Shown: positions 7,612-16,832, counted from the first letter of the stretch. The stretch: 64,000 nucleotides of DNA from Halorussus litoreus (GCF_003382685.1 NZ_QLVG01000017.1:47599-111598); one strand, 5' to 3'. Notes: generated by a model not told the origin, from the sequence alone. Numbers and translations: made by a program.

Positions 7612-8208
7612 TCACGACCCTGGAAGGATGTCCCCGAGAGCGGCTCCGAGCGACATCGCCGCGAACGTCACCGATATCTGGCAGAGCGCCAGCCACGGGT
7701 CGGCCCAGTCGACGCGGCCCCAGACCGTCATCAGGACCCCGGCGGTCGCGAACGAGATGGTCAGTACGCCCGCGAGCCTGCGGGGGATCACGCCGAACAG
7801 CGGCTCGTGGATCTCGACCTGCTGGATCTCGGCGACGTACAGCACGCCGATGACGATTCCGACCGCGCCGAGAATCGTCGCGACGAACGCCAGCGGATGC
7901 GCGGCGAGGAACTCCCCGATTTCGAGGGTGCCGCCCTCCACGAGCATCGGCACGCCAAACACCACGCTGCCCACCAGCGCCTCCGCGGCGTCGTGGCGGT
8001 CGAATCCCCGGATGACCCGCCCGAACGCGCCGGGGGTCTGGACCCGGCGCGCCACCCGGATGGTCTCGCGGACCTGCTCGCGCTCCTCGGGGTCGTCGAC
8101 GGTCTCCTCGAGTTCTTCGAGTTCGTCGAGCAGGTCGTCCATCTCGTGGTCGGGGTTCGAGGAGCCGCCCGACCGCTCGGCCCTCGACCCGCGTCCGCGC
8201 TCGCTCAT
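7612..8208 (-). CDS. DUF2391-like membrane protein
   Basis: A 198-residue protein. The first ~60 residues are charged, with an acidic coiled-coil-like run (DDLLDELEELEETVDD). Four or five hydrophobic helices follow, containing VVFGVPMLVEGG and LFGVIPRRLAGVL. This matches haloarchaeal COG4711/DUF2391 membrane proteins of unknown function. I start it at the ATG at 8208 (MSERGRGS); the open frame continues upstream without family-like sequence. It is divergent from the SDR gene across a 121-bp shared promoter region. Confidence 0.7.
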   Translation of the reverse strand: MSERGRGSRAERSGGSSNPDHEMDDLLDELEELEETVDDPEEREQVRETIRVARRVQTPGAFGRVIRGFDRHDAAEALVGSVVFGVPMLVEGGTLEIGEFLAAHPLAFVATILGAVGIVIGVLYVAEIQQVEIHEPLFGVIPRRLAGVLTISFATAGVLMTVWGRVDWADPWLALCQISVTFAAMSLGAALGDILPGS

Positions 8209-8329
8209 GCGTGGCGACTCACGCCCACCGGACAAAAATTGCAAGGTCGCGAACACCGACGTCCTAATCGATACGGCCCCAATCGCCGAGGTCGCAAACC
8301 CCAAGGCCGCCGGGTGTGGTACTCGAAGT

Positions 8330-9073
8330 ATGCCGGGAGCAATCGTCACCGGATCGTCGCGGGGTATCGGCCGGGCAATCGCCGAGCGGTTCGCGCGCGA
8401 CGGCTACGACGTCGCGGTCAACTACGTCGAGAGCGCACAGCGGGCGCGCGCGGTCGCCGACGCCATCGAGCGCGAGACCGACGCCGAGGCGCTCGCGGTC
8501 CGCGCGGACGTTGGCGACCCCGACGACGCGGCCGACCTCGTCGACGCCGCGGTCGAGTCGTTCGGGAGCCTCGCCCACGTGGTGAACAACGCTGGGATCG
8601 ACCAGCACGTGTACACCGAGGACCTCTCGCCCGCGGACTTCGACCGGGTGATGGACACCAACGTCAACGGCGCGTTCAACGTGACCAAGGCAGCCCTCTC
8701 CCACCTCGAAGAATCCGAGGGGGGTGACGCGCCGACGCCCTCGGTCACGAACGTCTCCTCTATCCTCGCGTACACCGGTGCGCCCGTCGAGTGCCACTAC
8801 GCGGCCTCGAAGGCGGGACTGCTCGGGCTGACCAAGAGCCACGCGGGCGACTTCGCGCCCGATATCAGGGTCAACGCGGTCGCGCCGGGTCACGTCGAGA
8901 CGGACATGACCGCCGACAGGTCCGAGGCGGAGAAGCGCGAGGAGTTGGCCGACATTCCGGTCAGCCGGTACGGCCAGCCCGCCGACATCGCGGAAGCGGT
9001 CGCGTACCTCCGCGACGCTGGGTTCGTCACCGGCGAGACGCTGAACGTCAACGGCGGCGAACTGATGCGGTGA
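8330..9073 (+). CDS. SDR-family oxidoreductase (FabG-like)
   Basis: A 247-residue short-chain dehydrogenase. It shows the NAD(P) motif TGSSRGIGRAIA, NNAGIDQHVY, the catalytic Ser/Tyr/Lys in VSSILAYTG and YAASKAGLLG, and the C-terminal TGETLNVNGGELMR typical of 3-oxoacyl-ACP/CoA reductases. The substrate is not defined; haloarchaea lack a standard FAS II system, so a 3-ketoacyl-CoA or sugar/alcohol substrate is possible. The open frame extends about 800 bp upstream in unrelated sequence; the ATG at 8330 is the family start. Confidence 0.88.
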   Translation: MPGAIVTGSSRGIGRAIAERFARDGYDVAVNYVESAQRARAVADAIERETDAEALAVRADVGDPDDAADLVDAAVESFGSLAHVVNNAGIDQHVYTEDLSPADFDRVMDTNVNGAFNVTKAALSHLEESEGGDAPTPSVTNVSSILAYTGAPVECHYAASKAGLLGLTKSHAGDFAPDIRVNAVAPGHVETDMTADRSEAEKREELADIPVSRYGQPADIAEAVAYLRDAGFVTGETLNVNGGELMR

Positions 9074-9122
9074 ACTGATACCGAGAATCGGCGACTCACA
9101 GACTGGAGTTACAGGCCGGGCC

Positions 9123-10217
9123 TCACAGACCGAGGTCGTCGGGTCGCACGCCGAGTTCGACTTCGACCGTCTGGCGAGAGCCATCGCGGAGGATGTCGAA
9201 CTCGACCACGTCGCCCGGCCGGGTCTGGAGCGCGAGGTAGCTCCCGAGGTCCTCGGTCGTCGGCAGCCGCGTGCCGTCGATGGCCAGCAGCACGTCGCCG
9301 CCCACGGGCATTCGCGTGCCGTCGACCAACTCCGTCTCGCTCGGCCTGAGTACGTCCGCGGCGGGGCCGTCGGACGCGACGCTCGTCACCAGCAGGCCGC
9401 GCGCCTCGGTCATGTCGTTTGCGTCCGCGAGTGCGAGCGTGACGTTGGCGAAGGCGACGCCGACGAAGGCGTGGCGGAACTCGCCGTCCTCGATGAGGTC
9501 GGGCACGACGCGCTGGGTGAGCGCGGCCGAGATACCGAACCCGATGTTGTCGCCGCCGCCCGAATTAATGACGGCGGCGACCCGCCCGTCGAGCGTCATC
9601 AGGGGACCGCCGCTGTTGCCGGGATTGACCGCGGCGTCGGTCTGGATGGCGTCCGGGATGCGGTAGCCGGTGAGCGCCGGAATCGAGCGGTCGACCCCCG
9701 AGACGATTCCGGTCGTGGCCGACCCGTCGAGGTCGTAGGGGTTGCCGATGGCGACGACCTCCTGTCCCACCACGGGGTCGGACTCGACGAACGGCAGGGG
9801 CGTGGCCGACGACGGGACCTCCTCTACCGCGACTGCCGCGAGGTCGCTGTGGGGGTCCGAGCCGACAACCTCGCCCGAACTCCACTGGCCCTCGCTGAAC
9901 CGCACGTCGGTCGCGGTCGCCTCGCCGACGACGTGGGCGTTCGTGACTACGTGGCCGTCGTCGAACACAAAACCCGTTCCCTGCCCGCCGTCGGTCCGGA
10001 CCAACACGACGGAGTCGATGGTCTCGCGGTACACCTGCGTGTAGACGCTCTCGGAGCCGGACGCTTGGCCCTCGGAACCGGTGCTCTCGGCCGCGAGTCC
10101 GGCCTCGTCCGGTCCCTCGTCGGTCGGCACCTGCGCGCCACAGCCTGCGAGGCCAGCCGCGAGGGCGGTCCCGCCGAGTTGGAGGAAGCGCCGCCTGCTC
10201 GGCGTCGAATCGGTCAT
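9123..10217 (-). CDS. HtrA/DegP-like serine protease lipoprotein
   Basis: A 364-residue protein with a twin-arginine signal (SRRRFLQLGG) and lipobox LAGC, so Cys26 should be lipidated after Tat export. The trypsin-like domain has the triad in VVTNAHVVG (His), DPHSDLAAV (Asp) and NPGNSGGPL (Ser). A C-terminal PDZ-like domain contains PVGGDVLLAIDGTRLP. It probably degrades or monitors misfolded proteins at the outer face of the membrane. The ATG at 10217 directly precedes the signal peptide; an upstream extension would bury it. Confidence 0.9.
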   Translation of the reverse strand: MTDSTPSRRRFLQLGGTALAAGLAGCGAQVPTDEGPDEAGLAAESTGSEGQASGSESVYTQVYRETIDSVVLVRTDGGQGTGFVFDDGHVVTNAHVVGEATATDVRFSEGQWSSGEVVGSDPHSDLAAVAVEEVPSSATPLPFVESDPVVGQEVVAIGNPYDLDGSATTGIVSGVDRSIPALTGYRIPDAIQTDAAVNPGNSGGPLMTLDGRVAAVINSGGGDNIGFGISAALTQRVVPDLIEDGEFRHAFVGVAFANVTLALADANDMTEARGLLVTSVASDGPAADVLRPSETELVDGTRMPVGGDVLLAIDGTRLPTTEDLGSYLALQTRPGDVVEFDILRDGSRQTVEVELGVRPDDLGL

Positions 10218-10301
10218 GTTTCCGGAGTAGGACCGACCGCCCAAGAACCTTTACCTGCGCTGTTGATCGAATCGCCTATCTCCCCGCCCGCTCCGAGTCG
10301 G

Positions 10302-11162
10302 TCACTTCCCCTGCCACTCGGGTTCGCGATCTTCGAGGAACGCGTCGATACCCTCGTTCTTGTCCTCGGCGGCGAACAGTTGGGCGAACAGCTCGGCCTC
10401 GTACTCGATGCCCGCGTCGAGGTCCATCCGGCTGGACGCCTTCACGGCCTTCTTGGCGTACTCCAGCGCGAGCGGGCTCTTCTCGGCCATGGATTCGGCG
10501 AGGTCGTAGACGCGATCCTCGAACTCCTCGTCCGGGTGGACCTCGTCCACGAGGCCGATGTCACAGGCTTCGGTCGCGTCGACGAGTTCCCCCGAGAGGA
10601 TCATCTTCATCGCCTGCCCCTCGCCGACGAGTCGGGGGAGGCGCTGGGTGCCGCCGCCGCCAGGCACGATTCCGAGATTGATCTCGGGCTGGCCGAGCTT
10701 CGCGCCCTCGCGGGCGATGCGCGTGTCGCAGGCCTGCGCGAGCTCGCACCCGCCGCCGAGCGCGTGACCGTTGATGGCCGCGATGACCGGCTGGCGGAGG
10801 TCGTCGACGTACTCGTACACCCGGGGGCGCTCGCTCGCCTCGCGCTGCTCGAACGGGCCGCGCTCGCGGAGTTCGGTCACGTCCGCGCCCGCGACGAACG
10901 CGCCCGACTCCGCCGAGCCGGTGAGCACGACCACGCGGGCGTCGCTGGCCTCTATCGCGTCGAGCACGTCCTTGAGTTCGGCCCGAAGCTGGGCGTTCAG
11001 CGCGTTCCTGGCGTCGGGTCGCGACAGCGTGACGGTGACGACGCCCTCGACGCGGTCGCCGATCCCGACGTCGACCGTCTCGCACTCGGCCGCGACCGCC
11101 TCGGGGCTTCCGACGGACCGCCCGTCGTTTCCGACCGAGACTTCCTCGTCGTCGCCCGTCAT
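10302..11162 (-). CDS. Enoyl-CoA hydratase/isomerase
   Basis: A 286-residue crotonase-fold enzyme. Both catalytic glutamates appear present, in GGGCELAQACDT and GQPEINLGIVPGGGGTQRL. It adds water to trans-2-enoyl-CoA in beta-oxidation-type pathways. The N-terminal ~25 residues are an acidic extension. Its start overlaps the stop of the 3-hydroxyacyl-CoA dehydrogenase gene by 4 bp, so the two successive steps are encoded together in one operon. Confidence 0.9.
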   Translation of the reverse strand: MTGDDEEVSVGNDGRSVGSPEAVAAECETVDVGIGDRVEGVVTVTLSRPDARNALNAQLRAELKDVLDAIEASDARVVVLTGSAESGAFVAGADVTELRERGPFEQREASERPRVYEYVDDLRQPVIAAINGHALGGGCELAQACDTRIAREGAKLGQPEINLGIVPGGGGTQRLPRLVGEGQAMKMILSGELVDATEACDIGLVDEVHPDEEFEDRVYDLAESMAEKSPLALEYAKKAVKASSRMDLDAGIEYEAELFAQLFAAEDKNEGIDAFLEDREPEWQGK

Positions 11163-12055
11163 CGCTCGTCACCCCAGTTGCCGCTCGTACCCACGATCTC
11201 GCCGTCCTCCCAGACGTAGAACCCCTCCCCGGTCTTCTTGCCGAGCTTCCCGGCCCGAACTTTCCGGCGGAGGATCTGGGGTGGTCGGAAGCGCTCGCCG
11301 AGTTCCTCGCGGAGGTGTTCGAGGATGTCGAGGCGCACGTCGAGCCCGACCACGTCGCCGAGTTCGATGGGACCCATCGGGTGGTTGTAGCCGAGTTCCA
11401 TCGACCGGTCGACGTCCCGCGGGCTGGCGACCCCCGTCTCGACCATCCGCATCGCCTCGACGCCGAGCGCGACGCCGAGCCGCGAGGACGCAAACCCCGC
11501 GGTGTCCCGGATCTCGATGGCGGTCTTGCCCACGTCCGCCACGAAGTCGGTGGCGAAGGCCACGGTCTCCTCGCTGGTCTGTTCGGCCACTACGACCTCC
11601 ACGAGTTCCATGATGTGGACCGGATTGAAGAAGTGCAGGCCGATGCCCCGGCCGGGGTCGTCGAGCGCCGAGACGATCTCGGTCACGGGCAGCGACGAGG
11701 TGTTCGACGCGATGACGGCCTCGCTCGGAGCGGCCGCCGCCACGTCCTCGAACGTCTGCTTCTTGAGGGCCACGTCCTCGGGCACCGCCTCGACCACGAG
11801 GTCGGCGTCGGCGACCGCCTCGGCGAAGTCGGTCGTGCCCGAGATGCGGTCGAGCGCGGCTGCCATCTCCTCGGCAGTGACCTTGTCGCGGTCGACGCCG
11901 CCCTGTAGGTTCCCCTCGATGGCGTCGATGCCGTCCGCGACGATCTCCCCGTCGATGTCGCGGATAGTGACCTCGTGGCCGGCCATCGCCGACACCTGCG
12001 CGATGCCGTGGCCCATCGTTCCGGCTCCGAGCACTGCGACTCGCAAGTCGTTCAT
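11159..12055 (-). CDS. 3-hydroxyacyl-CoA dehydrogenase
   Basis: A 298-residue NAD-dependent enzyme of the single-domain bacterial Hbd type. The Rossmann motif VAVLGAGTMGHGIAQ is at the N terminus. SNTSSLPVTEI and the catalytic histidine motif GLHFFNPVHIMELVEVV follow, and the C-terminal domain contains NHPMGPIELGDVVGLD. It oxidises 3-hydroxyacyl-CoA. It is the first gene of a two-gene operon with the enoyl-CoA hydratase; upstream lies a repeat-containing gap. Confidence 0.92.
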   Translation of the reverse strand: MNDLRVAVLGAGTMGHGIAQVSAMAGHEVTIRDIDGEIVADGIDAIEGNLQGGVDRDKVTAEEMAAALDRISGTTDFAEAVADADLVVEAVPEDVALKKQTFEDVAAAAPSEAVIASNTSSLPVTEIVSALDDPGRGIGLHFFNPVHIMELVEVVVAEQTSEETVAFATDFVADVGKTAIEIRDTAGFASSRLGVALGVEAMRMVETGVASPRDVDRSMELGYNHPMGPIELGDVVGLDVRLDILEHLREELGERFRPPQILRRKVRAGKLGKKTGEGFYVWEDGEIVGTSGNWGDER

Positions 12056-12565
12056 AACAGGTAGAACGGCGTCGGGCGCGCGGTTAAGCGTTTATCTCTC
12101 GCGGAAGCGGAACGAATTCGGCTCGGGCGCTTACCAATCGTACCTCCGTGCGCTTCTTTCGATTCCGAACCCGGTGCGCGCTCATCTGACCTTCCGGCCC
12201 GGCGCGCGCTGCGCGGCGTCTCGGCGAGTGCCGCGAGCCGAGGCTCGTGGGAGCTGTGCTCCCACGGCGCTCTCGTGCGCCGCGCAAAGCGTGCGAGGGA
12301 CGAGGACCGCAAGCCGGAGCGAAGCGGAGGCTGAGGACCGCAGGAGGTTGGGGAGGTTCGAGGCCCGCGGTCGCTGTGCGGTCGCGGTGCGGTGTCTCCG
12401 ATGCCTCGGCAGTAGCTAGCTTTGACCTACTTCTAGGCTCGATCAGTAGCTACCCTGAACAAACTTCAGTGAACAGCAGTCGAACTCCTGAAGCAAGCTG
12501 CGAATTAAATACAGGAATCACCGCGACAGCGAAACACGGCACAGCAGCTCCGAAGTCACCCTCCG
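12056..12565. other. Intergenic region with inverted repeats
   Basis: 510 bp without a supportable gene. It includes the hairpin CGTGGGAGC/GCTCCCACG around 12246-12266, a family B repeat at 12347-12420, and an AT-richer tail (about 12420-12560). The minus-strand promoter of the 3-hydroxyacyl-CoA dehydrogenase gene should lie in 12060-12110. Confidence 0.6.
12347..12420 (+). repeat. Dispersed repeat family B, copy 2
   Basis: From GGTTGGGGAGGTTCGAGG to GCCTCGGCAGTAGCTAGC, with the internal GGTCGCGGTGCGGTGTCTCC core. It is similar to 6437-6516 (minus strand) and 42585-42676. Confidence 0.7.
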
Positions 12566-14062
12566 TCACTCCGTCCCCTGCGGTCGAACCTTGAACCCGT
12601 ACCGCGTCACGCCCTCCTGCGTGTAGATGCGCCGCATCGTCGCCGCCACGCGGTCGCCGATTTCGACCGACTGGGGGTCCGCCGAGACGACCTGCGCGGG
12701 GACGCTTGCAGACTCACCATCAGGACCATCTAGCGCCACAACCACGACCGCAAAATCCCCGGATTGAGCCTGCTGTTCGGCGAACTCCGGGGGCGCGCCG
12801 CCCTGTGAGATGACCGTGGCGGCCTCCACGGTCCCGGTCCCCGGTAGCTGCACCTCCTCGTACGACTCGACCAGCGACTTGCAGGCGTTGCACGCGCCCT
12901 CCGGCGGGAAGTTGAGGTCGCCGCATTCGGGACATCTCCCGGCGAGCAGCCGGTGGCGCTGGTCGAGGGTGCGCTTCCACGACGGGACGCTGACGTACGC
13001 GCCGCCGCCCTCGGGCGGTCCCGAGGTGAGTTCCCCGCGCTTGCGGAGGTACTCGGCGTAGCCGACCCGCTCGGCGTCTTCGCCACCGAGCGCGAGCGCG
13101 GCGGCGACGGCGTCGCCGCCGCGCTCGCGCTCGTTCTCCACGACGAAGGCGTCCGCGCCCCCGCCGCTGCCGAACGACGCTGCGAGGATTCGTTCGTCGT
13201 CCTGTTCTAACGCCTTCGCCAGACTCAACGGAACGCTGGCCGCACCAGTGTCGCCCAACTCGTGGACCGTCGCACAGCGCTGGATGGTCTCGGCGTCGAC
13301 GCCGAGCGCACCCGCCGCGCGGTAGTGGAGTTTGCCGTCCGGGGCCTGCACCGCGGCTGCGTCGACCTCGGAAACGTCTGCGTCCAACTGCTCGACCGCG
13401 CCGGCCAGCGTCTCCGTGAACGCCTGTCGCTCGTAACCAGTCGCGCCCAGTCCCTCGACCGTCTCCTCTCCAGTCCGGCGGAAGCGCGTGCCGGGGAACG
13501 CCTCGGCGTACTCGGCCCGGGCCGCGACCTCGGCTGCGCCCGACCCCGAGAGGACGAACGCTGCCGCGCCCGCTCCGGCGGCGTGGTCCTCGGAGCTGTC
13601 GGGGTCGCCTCGCGGGCAGTCGGCAGCGACGACGAGGCCGACTCGGTCGACCTCGTCGTCGCCGCCGTCCGACCCATCCGCCCACGGTCCGGCTGCGAGC
13701 GCGGCGTCGATGGCTCGCGTTCCGGCGCGCGTGCTCCCGGTGAAGACGTGGCGAGTCGCGTCCGCCGGGACGGCCAACATGCCGCCGAGACGGGCGGTCA
13801 GGTCCTCCTCGGCGAGCGGCGGGGTCGTCGAGGCGAACGCCAGAAACGACACGTCCGCGCCTGCGCGCCCGGCCGCGTCGAGTGCGCGCACGGCGGCCTC
13901 GTACCCCATCGTCAGCGCGTCCTCGTCGGCGTCCGGCACCGCCTTGGCGTTCACCCCGGCGGCGTGGAATCGACCCCACGCACGCTCGAACTCTTCGGCG
14001 GAGACGCGGAATCGCGGCGCGTACGCGCCGACGGCCTCGATTTTTGGTTTTTCTGCGCTCAT
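12566..14062 (-). CDS. HMG-CoA synthase-like domain fused to a DUF35 domain
   Basis: A 498-residue fusion. Residues 1-~330 resemble the thiolase-fold HMG-CoA synthase family (IEAVGAYAPRFRVSAEEFERA; DALTMGYEAAVRALD). Residues ~350-498 are a DUF35 domain: zinc ribbon CPECGDLNFPPEGACNAC followed by an OB fold. Where HMG-CoA synthases carry the catalytic Cys, this protein reads FTGSTRAGTRA, so the nucleophile seems replaced by Thr or Ser. In methanogens a DUF35 protein bridges thiolase and HMG-CoA synthase; here the fused protein overlaps the thiolase gene by 4 bp, suggesting a comparable complex but not HMG-CoA synthesis itself. Confidence 0.82.
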   Translation of the reverse strand: MSAEKPKIEAVGAYAPRFRVSAEEFERAWGRFHAAGVNAKAVPDADEDALTMGYEAAVRALDAAGRAGADVSFLAFASTTPPLAEEDLTARLGGMLAVPADATRHVFTGSTRAGTRAIDAALAAGPWADGSDGGDDEVDRVGLVVAADCPRGDPDSSEDHAAGAGAAAFVLSGSGAAEVAARAEYAEAFPGTRFRRTGEETVEGLGATGYERQAFTETLAGAVEQLDADVSEVDAAAVQAPDGKLHYRAAGALGVDAETIQRCATVHELGDTGAASVPLSLAKALEQDDERILAASFGSGGGADAFVVENERERGGDAVAAALALGGEDAERVGYAEYLRKRGELTSGPPEGGGAYVSVPSWKRTLDQRHRLLAGRCPECGDLNFPPEGACNACKSLVESYEEVQLPGTGTVEAATVISQGGAPPEFAEQQAQSGDFAVVVVALDGPDGESASVPAQVVSADPQSVEIGDRVAATMRRIYTQEGVTRYGFKVRPQGTE

Positions 14063-15237
14063 GCATCCACCTCCTGTTCCCTTTCGAGAACATGAACCAC
14101 GGCCGCACCCCCGCTCCCGCCGACGTTGTGGGTCAGCCCCCGGGTCGCGCCCTCGACCTGTCGGTCGCCCGCATCGCCTGAAAGCTGTTTGAACGCCTCG
14201 ACGACCTGTCCGGCACCGGTCGCGCCGATTGGGTGGCCCTTCGACTTGAGGCCGCCGGAGGTGTTGACCGGCAGGTCGCCGTCGAGCGCCGTGTGGCCCG
14301 ATTCCGCGAGTTCGCCACCCTCTCCGGGTTCGCAGAAGCCCAGATCCTCGTAGGCCAGGATCTCCGCGATGGAGAAACAGTCGTGGACCTCCGCGAAGTC
14401 GAGATCGTCGGGTGCGACTCCGGCTCGCTGGTAGGCCGTTTCGGCCGCGCGCTGGGAGGCCTCGATGCCGGTGTAGCTGTCGCGCTGGAACAGTCCCACC
14501 GCGTCGCTGGCCGCGCCGACCCCCGCGATGCGAATGGGGTCGTCGGTGTACTCGCCGACCACGTCCTCGCTCGCGACGACGGCGACCGCGGCCCCGTCGC
14601 TGGTCGGACAGCAGTGGTAGAGCGTGAGCGGGTCGGCGACGGTCTGTGCCGACTCGGCGTCGTCCAGCGAGCACTCGAACCCCAACTGGGCGTGGGGATT
14701 GTTCGCGCCGTTCCGGTGGTTCTTCACCGCGACGTGCGAGAGCTGCTCGCTCGTGGTACCGTACTCGGCCATGTGTGCGTCGGCCATCTGGGCGTACACG
14801 CCCGCGAACGTGGTGCCGGACAGTCGCTCCCACTCGGTCTCGCCGGAGACGCCGAGCCAGTACTTCGTCGCGTCGCCGGACATGTCGGTCATGATCTCGA
14901 CGCCGCCCGCCAGCACCACGTCGGCCATCCCGGAGCGGACGGCCTGCACGGCCTGCCGGACGGCGTACCCCGACGCTGCGCAGGCGTTCTCGACCCGAGT
15001 CGTGGGGATGCCGTGGAGGCCGACGTGCTCGGTGGCGGCGGGGCCGGACAGGCCCAACTGGCGACCGCCGACGCCGAGGGTGCCGACGACCGCCTCCTCG
15101 ACGTCGTCGGGGTCGAGGCCCGCGGGCACGGACTCGCGGGCCCGCTCGAACGCGGTGCGGAACAGCGACCGGTAGCTCTCGTCGGGGAACGACCCGAAGT
15201 CGGTCTGGGCCGCGCCCACGAGGTAAGCGTCGCGCAT
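14059..15237 (-). CDS. Thiolase of the SCP-x / lipid-transfer type
   Basis: A 392-residue protein. The nucleophilic Cys is in VENACAASGYAVRQAV and the catalytic His in GGLKSKGHPIGATGAGQVVE. The usual third C-terminal Cys motif reads THNVGGSGGAAVVHVL, as in SCP-x-type thiolases and their archaeal relatives. It should condense or cleave acyl-CoA with its DUF35-fused partner, whose ATG overlaps this gene's stop. I start at the ATG at 15237 (MRDAYLVGAAQTDFG); the frame upstream is low-complexity and non-coding in appearance. It is divergent from the ligase gene at 15523. Confidence 0.88.
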   Translation of the reverse strand: MRDAYLVGAAQTDFGSFPDESYRSLFRTAFERARESVPAGLDPDDVEEAVVGTLGVGGRQLGLSGPAATEHVGLHGIPTTRVENACAASGYAVRQAVQAVRSGMADVVLAGGVEIMTDMSGDATKYWLGVSGETEWERLSGTTFAGVYAQMADAHMAEYGTTSEQLSHVAVKNHRNGANNPHAQLGFECSLDDAESAQTVADPLTLYHCCPTSDGAAVAVVASEDVVGEYTDDPIRIAGVGAASDAVGLFQRDSYTGIEASQRAAETAYQRAGVAPDDLDFAEVHDCFSIAEILAYEDLGFCEPGEGGELAESGHTALDGDLPVNTSGGLKSKGHPIGATGAGQVVEAFKQLSGDAGDRQVEGATRGLTHNVGGSGGAAVVHVLEREQEVDA

Positions 15238-15339
15238 GGACGACGGTTGCTCGCCTGCCGGGAAATAATTGCCGCGTCCGGTCGGGAGCGCGTCGGGAGG
15301 TCGGTGGGGGAACGTTCTCGGCGTGTCGTCGTTGGTTGC

Positions 15340-15450
15340 TACTGCGACCGAGGCTGGAATCGCAATCGCCTCAACCACCGCAACCGCACCGGCAACTGCG
15401 ACCGCGACCGTACCAGCAACCGCAACCCCGACCACACCAACAACCCCAAC
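15340..15450. repeat. Low-complexity CAACCG/CGACCG-rich stretch
   Basis: About 110 bp of imperfect hexamer-like repeats (variants of CAACCG, CGACCG, CAACTG) between the divergent thiolase and ligase genes. Any frame through it gives Ala/Thr or Val/Ala monotony, so it is not a credible gene. It probably arose by slippage. Confidence 0.6.
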
Positions 15451-15522
15451 TGCTTCCGATTCAGTACCGTATCCTTCGGTGGCCAAACAGTTTAGGCGCA
15501 CTCGTCCGAACTACCAGTCGAC

Positions 15523-16809
15523 ATGGCCTACAGCGACATCGAAACGGCCAGCCGCGAGGACCTCCGCGAGTTACAGGACGACCGACTCGCCGAGACCGTC
15601 GAGTACGCCTACGAGAACGTGGATTTCTACCGCGAGGCGCTCGACGAGGCCGGCGTCTCGCCGGACGACGTCGACTCGGTCGACGACCTCGCCGAACTCC
15701 CGTTCACGACCAAGGAGGACTTCCGCGACGAGTACCCCGACGGCCTGTTCGCGGTCGACCACGAGGACGTGCGGCGAATCCACGCCTCCTCGGGCACCAC
15801 CGGAAAGCCCAAGATCGTCGCCTACACCGAGGACGACCTGGGCGTCTGGAAGGAGGTGATGGCCCGGTCGCTCCACGCCGCTGGCGTCCGGCCGGGCGAC
15901 ACGGTCCAGAACGCGTACGGCTACGGGCTGTTCACCGGCGGGCTGGGCTTCCACGACGGCGTCGAGGAACTCGGCGCGACCGTCATCCCGACCGGCGGCG
16001 GCAACACCGCACGCCAGCTCGACATGCTCCGAGATCTGGACAGCGACGCGCTGGCCTGCACGCCCTCCTACTGCCTCTACCTCGCGGAGGCCGCCGACGA
16101 GCGGATGATGGACGTGCGCGAACTCCCGCTCTCGCGAGTCGTCATCGGCGCGGAGCCGTTCACCGACCCGATGCGCGAGGAGATCGAGCGCGCGCTCGGG
16201 GTCACCGCGGTCGACGTGTACGGCCTCTCGGAGATCATCGGCCCCGGCGTCTCCATCGAGTGCGAGGAGGCCCAGGACGGGCTCCACGTCTGGGAGGACC
16301 ACTTCTACCCGGAGGTCGTCGACCCGCAGACCGGCGAGCCCCTGCCGGAGGGCGAGGAGGGCGAACTCGTCCTCACCTCGCTCACGAAGGAGGCGCTCCC
16401 GGTCCTGCGCTACCGCACGGGCGACATCACCTCGCTGAACTACGAGAAGTGCGACTGCGGTCGCACCGCGGTCCGGATGGACAACGTGACGGGCCGGACC
16501 GACGACCTGCTCATCGTCCGCGGCGTCAACGTCTACCCGAGCCAGATCGAGGAGGTGATGCTCGATCTGGGCGACGTGGCTCCCCACTACCGCATCGACC
16601 TCTACCGCGAGGACACCCTCGACACCATGGAGATCACGGTCGAGCACCACGAGGACTTCCGCGGGACGCCCGACGATCTCCGCGAGGAGATCGAGTCGGA
16701 ACTCCGCGACGTGCTCGAAGTCAGGCCCGACGAGGTGGAGGTGGTCGAACCCGGCGAGATCGAGCGCACCGAGGTCGGGAAGGTCAAGCGCGTGTTCGAC
16801 CATCGGTGA
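15523..16809 (+). CDS. Phenylacetate-CoA ligase-like AMP-forming enzyme
   Basis: A 428-residue adenylate-forming enzyme close to PaaK in length. Visible motifs are the P-loop-like HASSGTTGKPKIVAYT, YGLSEIIGPGVSIECEE, ALPVLRYRTGDIT and the C-terminal VNVYPSQIEEVM. It would activate phenylacetate or another aryl or acyl acid with ATP and CoA. Nearby thiolase, hydratase, dehydrogenase and hotdog thioesterase genes suggest an acyl-CoA catabolic locus, although no ring-oxidation (paaABCDE) genes are present, so the substrate is not settled. Confidence 0.87.
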   Translation: MAYSDIETASREDLRELQDDRLAETVEYAYENVDFYREALDEAGVSPDDVDSVDDLAELPFTTKEDFRDEYPDGLFAVDHEDVRRIHASSGTTGKPKIVAYTEDDLGVWKEVMARSLHAAGVRPGDTVQNAYGYGLFTGGLGFHDGVEELGATVIPTGGGNTARQLDMLRDLDSDALACTPSYCLYLAEAADERMMDVRELPLSRVVIGAEPFTDPMREEIERALGVTAVDVYGLSEIIGPGVSIECEEAQDGLHVWEDHFYPEVVDPQTGEPLPEGEEGELVLTSLTKEALPVLRYRTGDITSLNYEKCDCGRTAVRMDNVTGRTDDLLIVRGVNVYPSQIEEVMLDLGDVAPHYRIDLYREDTLDTMEITVEHHEDFRGTPDDLREEIESELRDVLEVRPDEVEVVEPGEIERTEVGKVKRVFDHR

Positions 16810-16832
16810 GGCGGCGATTGGGACCTGCTATT

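Noticed and set aside
9471..11219. Plus-strand open frame of nearly 1.75 kb over the protease and enoyl-CoA hydratase genes
   Set aside because: It crosses two well-supported minus-strand genes and their gap, with Arg/Gly/Val monotony and no recognisable domain.
12084..12312. Small frames in the gap after the 3-hydroxyacyl-CoA dehydrogenase gene
   Set aside because: Composition is non-coding and they cross hairpins; no homologous pattern is recognised.
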